DNA of 64,000 nt from Topomyia yanbarensis. Taxonomy: Eukaryota > Arthropoda > Insecta > Diptera > Culicidae. The first letter of the stretch is position 1; each line of letters starts with the position of its first letter. Both the position numbers and the translations under genes were made by a program. The notes beneath the pieces were generated by a model, which saw only the letters and a program-made list of their open reading frames with translations, searched no databases and was not told the origin of the DNA. Below, piece after piece: positions 56,537-64,000 of this stretch. The stretch spans positions 369,946,271 to 370,010,270 of the forward strand of contig NC_080672.1 in the NCBI RefSeq assembly GCF_030247195.1, given 5' to 3'.

Positions 56537-56618
56537 TTAAGAAATTTAAAATGTAAAATAAATAAATTTGTCCTTCAAGCTAACACAAACGTGCCTACGA
56601 AAAAAATGAACTGAATAA

Positions 56619-58275
56619 AAAAAATATATCGTCACTGTACGTGGCCTCCTTAGGGTGAAATATAGAGTAGTGCTTTCGCATAGGCCTGCTAAGCCAAGAC
56701 AAGTTTCGGCTTCACTGTGTCTCATCGGCATAAACAGAACCTCTGCTCGAACGGGACATCACGTTTGATCAGTCGTTCGATTGAAACACAAAGTGTGTTT
56801 TAGTTTTAAGGGATTTGAGTCAAGCCGGCGCTAATCTATTCCGACAATAAGTTAGTGTCGGTTTCTGATGAGGCGAAGCCGAAACGCAACTAAGTATACA
56901 TTATAATTACAAACGGCAAAGGAATCTCTGAGCGTAACAAGTCAGTTTTATCAGTTGACTTTCAACCACCAAAGACAATGGTCACGAAACTCTGCTGCTG
57001 TCTGATCCAGCGCAAAACGAACCACAATACAGTACTTCTTTTCTTGTGTGCATTGTCTTAAGAACAAAGGAAACCGTTCGATCTACTTTTTTCCTCTGCC
57101 AACTTAGAGCAACAAAGAGCAAAGTGAACGACAGTTAGTGTATCTAGAACAAAGGAAACATTGCATCATGAGTGAATTTGATGAAAAAGCACTACTTCGA
57201 CCCAACATAGCGGTTGTTGACTTAAGATTTTGTTCTACGCGACCAAGTCTTCGTGAGGTGGAACATTTTCTGAAGGTGAACATGAAGCTTAGGCTTAAGG
57301 ATGTCATATATCTTCAGTATCATCACTTGCGCAGTGCGGTATTGATATCATTCAACACGCTAGACCAAGCAAAACGATTCACTTTACAGATCAACCTAAA
57401 ACACGTGTTTGAAAGTGACAATGTGAAGATACCAGTATATATATAGAAAACAATTATATAGATGTAAGGCTACATGATTTGTCACCGCGTACGCCCCATG
57501 AATCAATTACAAAATACATGTCGCAGTTCGGAGAAGTGGAATCAGTCACATCTGATACTTGGAGAAACTTTTTCCCGGGTATTCCTAACGGTGTTCTTGT
57601 GGTGAGGATGCGGGTCGTAAGACCTATTCCATCCCACTTGACTATAAAATTCAAATATAAAGAAACTAACATCAAACAAACCACGCTATGCACCCACGAA
57701 GGGCAGACTCCTACGTGCACGTACTGCAACCAGACGGTACATCATGGAACACCTTGTGTGGAAAATGTTGAGGAGAATGCATCACAACAAATTGCCCACA
57801 CATCTTCGGCAAACCAATCCGAAACACTGTCTTCAATAACATCACCAGATCCACAAACGGTTGCCAATTTTGTGGCAGCTGTTCAAGCCATAATAACAAC
57901 TGTAAAATCAGCATACAATGCTTCAGAATCAACTGCTAGCACCATCGGCGAGGAAGCAAATAACAACGATAACGGCTTTATGCTCGTGACCCGTAAGGGC
58001 CATAGGAAAGGAGGAACATCTGATCGTGAACATCAAGGCACCACAAACGATGATGACATTGACGGCAACGATGAAAACGCAATGGACCCACAAGATATTA
58101 TCCCACCGTGAAAGAAAGTCTCCCCCCGCAATAAAAAGTTGCGTGGACGAGATCCAAAGGACGCTCAATAACTTTTGTTTTTATACATTTTTATATTGTA
58201 ATTATTTAAGAGACCCACGGCTCCGTTAAGCTACCGCAATAAGCCTTGTCAAATAAACAAATTTGAAAAAAAGTC
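56619..58275 (+). mobile_element. LINE-derived unit with ORF1 only
   Basis: A leader of about 500 nt, one Gag-like ORF1 (57168-58111), a short 3' region with AATAAACAAATTTG and a tail of seven A at about 58262-58274. There is no ORF2 between ORF1 and the tail. The left edge is set by the end of the I-like remnant and may lie a little further right. The leader can fold (TTTCGGCTTC near 56705 against GAAGCCGAAA near 56876). Clade not determined. Confidence 0.6.
57168..58111 (+). pseudogene. Gag-like ORF1 with a 2-nt frameshift
   Basis: Starts MSEFDEKALLRPNIAVVDLR at 57168. The first frame ends at a TAG (57444-57446) inside TATATATATAG; the second frame continues without loss of sequence through RLHDLSPRTPHESITKYMSQ to the stop at 58109-58111. 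One extra TA in the dinucleotide run explains the break. The product has two RRM-like stretches and one zinc knuckle CTYCNQTVHHGTPC (57715-57756), then a Ser/Thr-rich and an acidic tail (DDDIDGNDENAMDPQD). Such proteins bind LINE RNA. Apart from the slip the coding sequence is clean, so decay is recent. Confidence 0.75.
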
Positions 58276-59940
58276 ATTTTTAGAGATGGATAACATTTGT
58301 GTTGCGAAGGTACCCCTAGGCAATCCTTCTTTAAATCACACACCCCGGTTTGACGCACGGAACGCCTTATGTCATCCTCCTCAGCCGACGTGACATTCAG
58401 AAACCCACCAAACCAAGATAACCGAATCACTATACCATCCAAAGGTCAGGAAATGAAAACAAATCCTCAAACTGGCTTGGCTGCCGCATAAAGTCGTGCA
58501 AAGAATGAAATCACACTCCAATTCCGCGAGATAAGATTAGAGTTTGAATCCGTGAGTCGCAAAATGGAACCGAAAGAAGGCGAAAAAAACCGCCAACTGT
58601 AAGCCGGTGTTTACGGTAACAGTATTGTTCAGAAGCCAATTAAAACCGAACGCACGAAGAATGGTCCGCGATCGCGTGCCCATCACGTTCCGACCGTGTG
58701 CAAGCCCCCGACCAACGCAGACTGGCGACCTTGTTTGTTGTGTTGTGTGTACTTTATCTGCAATCCGCCGGCTGAAATTCGGGCCGAGTCGCGACAATGA
58801 GTCGTTGATAAAGCGTTGGCGGCGATAAACGTGAGGCGTTGCGTTGTTGGCAACGAACGAAGATTAGATTTTTATTTTGATTTTTCATATCATGTCTCGC
58901 CCACAGGTACTGCCACAGCAATCAGTGAAACGATCATGCGCCTCAAGATTCGGTACGGGGTATCGCAGAATCATACGAGTGAAATAAAATGAAATTCATC
59001 AAACTACCCACATCTATCTACCCCTGACAACCGTGGCTAATTGGGAAACACCCGCACCGCAAACCGCTAATAATAAAGCAATCACATTATTTGGAGGCGA
59101 AAATTACCAACCTGAAAGAAATAAAAAAACACCACAAACGACACGGCTAAATCGAATCTGCTCGCTCCCACAGCCTAATTTCAGGGTGGCCGACCGAGCA
59201 GCCGACAGACCGGCCGCTGCTGATGATAGTGATCCCAAAACGCCACACTTTTGACGGATTATCGAAGTCGGCTTGCTCTTTGTTCTGGTTCGTGTTGAGC
59301 GGCATCCGACGAAAACCACCGGGCAAGTGCGACCTTCAGCCTTGATCCTGCCCGACCAAAAAAGGGACCGCCGTCCGGCCAATTGGTCACACCGGTAATT
59401 TCGGTCAATTAGACTTTTCGGGCCGGTTTCCGTTTTTACTCCCTTTATATGGTGAAAACTGGCGATAGGCTATAAAATGTACACTTGTCCTGCATTATAC
59501 AGATACACTTCTAATTTATTATAACAGTTCCGTATTTCGACGAGTTGTGATCATCGTCTGTGTTCGTTAAAAAGATTAGTTGTGTTACTGACCACCGGCA
59601 GCGAAGCCGTAAACGGTGGTGCGACAACTAATGAGTGCTCAAAGGTGCGATCGGGATGAAAGAACAGACCGGTCCGTGATTTACCATCAATCATCATTTC
59701 CTCGATGTTACGAAGCGAATCATCAGTACCTACGTCAGACGGAAAGATAAAAGAACCGTTCCGTGTCATCACCGATGAAAGTCGGTGATAGTAATCCAAT
59801 TACGGCGTGAGAAAAGACCTTTGGACCATTTTGGATACGGGTTGGGCTGACATGATACTATGGACCTGTGAAACTAATATAAATATTAATTATCTTCTTC
59901 ATGACAAAAGATTATTAAATTAATAAAATCACGCATGCGT
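58276..59940. other. Apparently single-copy DNA, no gene established
   Basis: Less AT-rich than its surroundings. No LINE or TIR signal seen. ORFs up to 92 codons occur on both strands around 59030-59380 and 58537-58830 but carry no known motif. A short palindrome (ACCACCGGCAGC... ACGGTGGTGCG) lies near 59590. Confidence 0.4.
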
Positions 59941-60201
59941 TATGATAGTCGGTACACTCTATACTAGACTGGTTCAATTTTTGACTTTTAGCTCCACTAG
60001 CCTCTACTGATTCCTTTTATGGTCCTTAGTAATTGTACAAATTTTGGTACCGATCGGTTGTGTCTACGGACCCTCCAAAAAATTCAAAGTTTATATGGAA
60101 GTTTGTATGGAAAATCGGTTAACATTGAAAATAAATTCATAAAAAATCACCTCATCAATCAATTAATCACAACACTATTTATTTTTAAAGGTATTCATCT
60201 A
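59941..60201. other. No gene seen
   Basis: Leads into the foldback; may belong to the same element. Confidence 0.35.
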
Positions 60202-60515
60202 CTGAACACATTTGGGGAACATTGTAAGTTTATGAAAATTGGTTGAGAAAAGTTATTAACTAAAGAAGCAGTATGACTTCAAAACAAGTGGATTTTATTA
60301 TTAATCATAGCAACTCTGCTTGAATAGCTCCATCGTTATACCCATGTAAACTAGACTTGCCACCCACCGCTCGCGTAGGACAGATTCAGCTATTCAAACA
60401 GGGTTGCTATGATTAATAATAAAATCCACTTGTTTTGAAGTCATGTTGCTTCTTTAGTTATTAACTATTCTCAGCTAATTTTCATAAACTTAGAATGTTC
60501 CCCGAATGTGTTCAG
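60202..60515. repeat. Near-perfect foldback: 128-bp arms, 58-nt loop
   Basis: Left arm 60202-60329 (CTGAACACATTTGGGGAAC to TGAATAGCT) pairs with right arm 60388-60515 (AGCTATTCAAACAGGGTTGC to TGTGTTCAG). The inner 62 bp (AACTAAAGAAGC to CATAGCAAC) are almost mismatch-free. Loop 60330-60387. No coding function. Confidence 0.85.
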
Positions 60516-60641
60516 TTTCCGGCATTCGCTTGACAATATAACTTTTCAGTTGTGCTAAGAAACTATAAGATTGCTTTACCTTTCTTTCAGTTTTTATTAT
60601 TGGGTTCTGCCGAACTATTGTGTTCCTTAACATCGTGGACC

Positions 60642-62187
60642 TTTTTTGCCTTTCTCCTATAGAAAGGCTATGCAATCACTCTGAAAACCGACTTTTTAAC
60701 CGAGGCCCGCCGGGCTGAGTCTCTTATACCATTCGATTCAGTTCGTCGAGTTGGGCAAATGTCTGTGCGTGTGTGTGCGTGTGTATGTATGTATGTATGT
60801 GACCAAAAATAAGCAAATCGGTTACTCAGGAATGGTTGAACCGATTTTTTCAACTTAATCTCAAAGATACAAAGGTACAACGGTCCCATAGGCTGCAATT
60901 GTATTTCATTTAATTTCGGCTTTCGGTTCCGGAGTTACAGGTTGAAGAGTTGGGTCACGCATGAAAGTCCCATATAAATCTGAATCAGCATGATATCTAA
61001 AGGATGCAAAACTTCATCAAATGTGTTCGAAAATGTTTGGATTTATAGTTTCAGCTCACTGATGCCCAATCATATCCACGTAGACCACATTGGACAACTT
61101 CGGCGGAACCGGAAGCTTCGGGAAAGTGGTTATGTTCCTGAGTTGAATTCGCATTTGCCCCTCAGAAATGTCTGACTCGATTTTCACAAAATTAGTCTCA
61201 AATGAAAGCTAGAACATCCCTATTGAATGCTATTAAATTTCCTTTGATTCGGAGTTCTGGTTCCAGTGTTACGGATTGAAGTATTCGGCCATATGCGAAA
61301 TTCCTATATAAACCGGTAATCAATATACGTATAAATGTGCAAAAATATTTAAAATGAGTTACAAATTTCTTGAAATTGTTGGCCGACACTTTTATACCAT
61401 TCGACTCACTTCGTTGCGTTCGGAAAACGTGTGTATTCGTATGTGTGTATGTCTGTGTGTGACCAACAATTGCGCATCGGTTACTCAGAGATGACCGGAC
61501 CGATTTTCTCAAGTCTCAAATGGAAGGTATAATATGCAGTTTGGTGTAGTATCGCCCCCTCCATTTACCGTAATACCTCCACCTTTCATCACCCCCTCCC
61601 CCTTGGCCACCCACGCACTCGCATTAGAGCATTGCAAAAAAACACTCATTTTTGTAATCTCAAAGGCCTCCTATTATGACAAATAGCAAAGTAAACTCAG
61701 ATGCCAAATTTCATATCATTTGGACAATTTTGTACCTCCGCCCACTTTGTTTTTGACATTGGTTTCATGGGAAAATACAGTGTGTCCCACATTTCCCCAT
61801 CACAAACCATCCTACCCTAAACCCACCTTCCCTCATCAATTAAGACTCCCCCCCCCCCCTCTTCGAGAAAAATTTCCTAGTTCCTCCTAAATAAACTTCC
61901 CTGGTAGGTCTGTAAAACCAGTGAAAAATTTGGTTTGAAATGATTTTGAGTTTGAAAACTACTTAAAAATTGAAACTAATTTAAAATTTGTTAACAAGTT
62001 GAAACTTTTTGGCGGAGTCCTGACCCCCCGAATCCTCCTCCTGGATCCGCTGCTGGGTTCAAGAGCTACGACACATAGCATCTCAAGCTCGTGGCTGTCG
62101 ATCCATTGTATGTATGTGCAAATCGTACTGAATATGTAATTGACATTTCCACCATTATATTGAACATAACCAGCCATGGAATCGTAC
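60642..62187 (+). repeat. Composite GGCCC repeat, copy 4 (truncated at its end)
   Basis: Begins TTTTTTGCCTTTCTCCTATA, contains GAGGCCCGCCGGGC (variant core), TG tract, body modules at about 60830, 61170 and 61490, and GTCGATCCATTGTATGTATG near 62097 as in copy 2. It stops at CATGGAATCGTA (62187) without the AGGTGGATTAAAACAG end. A fragment of a hAT-like element is nested at 61625-61815. Confidence 0.65.
61625..61815 (+). repeat. Fragment of the TAGGGCATTGCAAAA hAT-like family
   Basis: Begins TTAGAGCATTGCAAAAAAAC and continues AATCTCAAAGGCCTCCTATT, ATGACAAATAGCAAAGTAAA, CAGATGCCAAATTTCATATC, matching the terminal part of 49501-50830. The other end is missing. Confidence 0.65.
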
Positions 62188-62189
62188 AC

Positions 62190-62867
62190 GAAAAAAACCA
62201 GTCACAAATTCATGAACAAAAGGTCAGGATTTCGTGAACTGAACATTTTACGAAAACCGTGACCAAGTTCCTGAAATTATGAATAATAAACCTCGAATTC
62301 ATGAAACTATTTGTGTTTTCGAAAAACTAGTTCGCTCCGCATATATACATGGCGTACATTAGAATGTTTGGTTAGGGTACTGTTGTTGTTTCCTGGACAT
62401 GTTTAGTTTTTGTTGTGATTCTAGTTCATGATTTGGGAATATTCAGCCGATGAGTCAAATGATGTTCATGATTTCAAGAGCCTATTCGCGATTCTTGTGA
62501 TTTTTCATCACGTTATTGTGCTATATTATTCATGAGTTTACTATCGCTTTTTCTGTCAGCGGGATTAAAATTCATGATTTGAGGTTTTTATACTACTTAC
62601 ACATTTTTCTTGTTGCTAATTATTATAACATGTTTTAACTCTGTAGTGTGAACATAGTATTAGCCGTGATTATTGTAATTTCTATTCACGTTATTGTGAT
62701 ATTCTAGTTATGAGTAGAGTGATTCATGTTCATGATTTTAGGATCTTAATCATGATTTTCGTAATTTCTGTTCATGTTATCGTAATGTTTTATTTTAAAG
62801 CTTACTTCTAAATTTGACACGAAGCGTAATGACCAATGTTCATGATATCAGCAGTTTTACCATAGCA
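62190..62867. repeat. Degenerate repeats around TTCATGATTT
   Basis: The word TTCATGATT and relatives occur at about 62425, 62467, 62573, 62730 and 62838; GTAATTTCTGTTCATGTTAT (62769) and GTAATTTCTATTCACGTTAT (62678) show a unit of roughly 90-130 bp. The part 62603-62660 is an inverted relative of 26735-26800. No gene. Confidence 0.5.
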
Positions 62868-63063
62868 CACTCAAGTTATTTTTACGCGGTTTTTTTTCGC
62901 GCAGCATTTTTTTACGCGTTTTTTTTAACGCGGATTTTGAAATTTACGCGGTTTTGATTTACGCGGTTTTTGAAATTTACGCGGTTTTCATTTACGCGGA
63001 TTTTGAATTTACGTGGTTTTCATTTACGCGGCCTGTATCCCCCGCGTAAAAAAAACCTGAGGG
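62868..63063. mobile_element. ACGCGG-repeat MITE, copy 3
   Basis: Left end CACTCAAGTTATTTTTACGC, right end CCCGCGTAAAAAAAACCTGA-GGG. TA follows on the right (63064-63065) but CA precedes on the left. Four to five interior half-units. Same family as 1558-1934. Confidence 0.72.
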
Positions 63064-63065
63064 TA

Positions 63066-63300
63066 TTCGAAAATTCTCTTCGCCTTATTTTGATCTATTA
63101 CTTTTTGATTACTAACGGTTTGTTTATTCGGAATAACGTAACAATTTGAACTGGACCATAAAAATATGACTGATTCGCGATATTTTGTTCTGTGAATTAT
63201 ATCACGCACACTATTTGGGATTCTCAGTGCAGTTTTCGTTTTCTATCCAGACATCACCATTAACCTTATCAAACGAATAACGATGTTCGAGGTCCTAATA
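63066..63300. other. No gene seen
   Basis: Short AT-rich spacer. Confidence 0.4.
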
Positions 63301-64000
63301 GTTTTGCCTTTCTCAATAGAAAGGTATTGCAATTGCTCTGAAAACCGACTTTTTAACGGAGGCCCGGAGGGCCGAGTGACATATACCATTCGATTCAGTT
63401 CGTCGAGTTCGGCAAATGTCTGTGTGTGTATGTATGTGTGTATGCGTGTATGTGTGTGTATGTGACCAAAAATGTCACTCATTTTTCTCAGAGATGGCTG
63501 AACCGATTTTGACAAACTTACTCTCAAATGAAAGGTGCAACGTTCCCATAGGCTGCTATTGAATTTCTAATGGATCCGACTTCCGGTTCCGGAATTACAG
63601 GTTGATGAGTACGAACACGCAGAAAATGTCGATTTTAATACATTCTGCAATGAATGTATAAAGGTGAAAATTTTTCCAAAATATGACCACAACTACTTCG
63701 ATTTGTAGTATTAGGTCACTAACATCCATTCAAAGTCTATTTGACCACATTGGCCACCATCATCGGTTCCGGAAGCCCCGGCGGAAGTATCTAAATTCAG
63801 AATAACAGTCACATCGGTTTCTCGGAGATGGCTAGACCGATTCGACTAAACTTAGCCTCAAATGAATGGTATTGCGTCCCCGTAAATGGCTATTTAATTT
63901 CATCCCGATCCGACTTCCGGTTCCGGAGTTACAGGTTGTGGCGTGCGATCACATAGCAAATTGTGATTCAAACCGATACTCCGATGAAAGCAAAAAAGGT
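63301..64000 (+). repeat. Composite GGCCC repeat, copy 5 (cut by the window end)
   Basis: Begins TTTTGCCTTTCTCAATAGAA, has the core GAGGCCCGGAGGGCCGAGTG, a TG tract, and body modules at about 63488 and 63815. Continues beyond the window. Confidence 0.7.

Larger units (their letters stand above)
51946..56618 (+). mobile_element. Decayed relative of the I-like retrotransposon
   Basis: On the + strand, opposite to the intact element, it shows the same order: ORF1 remains, ORF2 remains, 3' UTR. The 3' UTR contains CAACTGCGTCGTACTACGAA (55374), related to the intact copy, and its last 78 nt (56541-56618, ending CTGAATAA) match the end of the intact element. A TTAA-type element (55596-56536) splits the 3' UTR. 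Large internal deletions remove the N-terminal endonuclease and the RNase H domain. No target duplication identified. Confidence 0.85.

Noticed and set aside
1..64000. Endogenous viral sequences, which are common in Aedes genomes
   Set aside because: I looked for viral polymerase, helicase and nucleoprotein motifs in the ORFs and recognised none; all polymerase motifs are of LINE type.

Overview
The window looks like mosquito nuclear DNA, most likely from an Aedes-type genome. This is inferred from its content: a tRNA-derived SINE resembling Feilai, several non-LTR retrotransposon clades typical of mosquitoes (I-like, Jockey-like, RTE/JAM1-like, CR1-like), and a dense population of small TA-, TTAA- and 8-bp-TSD DNA elements. 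I see no convincing host gene, no functional tRNA or rRNA gene, no CRISPR array and nothing bacterial. It reads as intergenic or deep intronic sequence built almost entirely of nested transposable elements.

Layout. 1-2035: a long dispersed repeat whose second copy is at 27400-29775, carrying a MITE. 2628-7409: two pogo/Tc1-like TIR elements, each with other elements nested inside (TTAA-type, TA-type, hAT-type). 7410-12852: mostly unique sequence with two short MITEs and a TTTA microsatellite. 12853-22376: two inverted copies of a composite repeat; the second is split by a full-length 6.1-kb I-like retrotransposon (15287-21389, minus strand) with two intact ORFs and a perfect 16-bp target duplication. 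22377-26536: remnants of a CR1-like LINE with a SINE inside it, GTGTAC-rich repeats, and a tandem pair of TATA/Inr core promoters. 27400-33730: second copy of the long repeat, another LINE remnant, then about 3 kb of unremarkable sequence. 33731-35939: composite repeat. 36154-40200: decayed Jockey-like element. 40860-41198: long hairpin. 41275-43420: RTE-like remnant lacking its catalytic box. 43562-43796: possible solo LTR. 45511-50830: two small palindromic MITEs, then two hAT-like elements that share an internal module arranged as tandem and inverted repeats. 51946-56618: decayed relative of the I-like element, itself hit by a TTAA-type (piggyBac-like) element. 56619-58275: a LINE-like unit with only ORF1. 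58276-64000: unique sequence, a 128-bp-arm hairpin, composite repeats and a third ACGCGG MITE.

The only machinery that could work together is the I-like element at 15287-21389: ORF1 (nucleic-acid-binding Gag-like protein with three zinc knuckles) and ORF2 (endonuclease, reverse transcriptase, RNase H), overlapping by 8 nt. It could in principle mobilise itself and perhaps related defective copies. All other coding remnants are broken. The most unusual material is structural: nested TIR elements whose target duplications can still be read, a satellite-like module shared by two hAT-type elements, and several long perfect or near-perfect foldbacks that could make double-stranded RNA.
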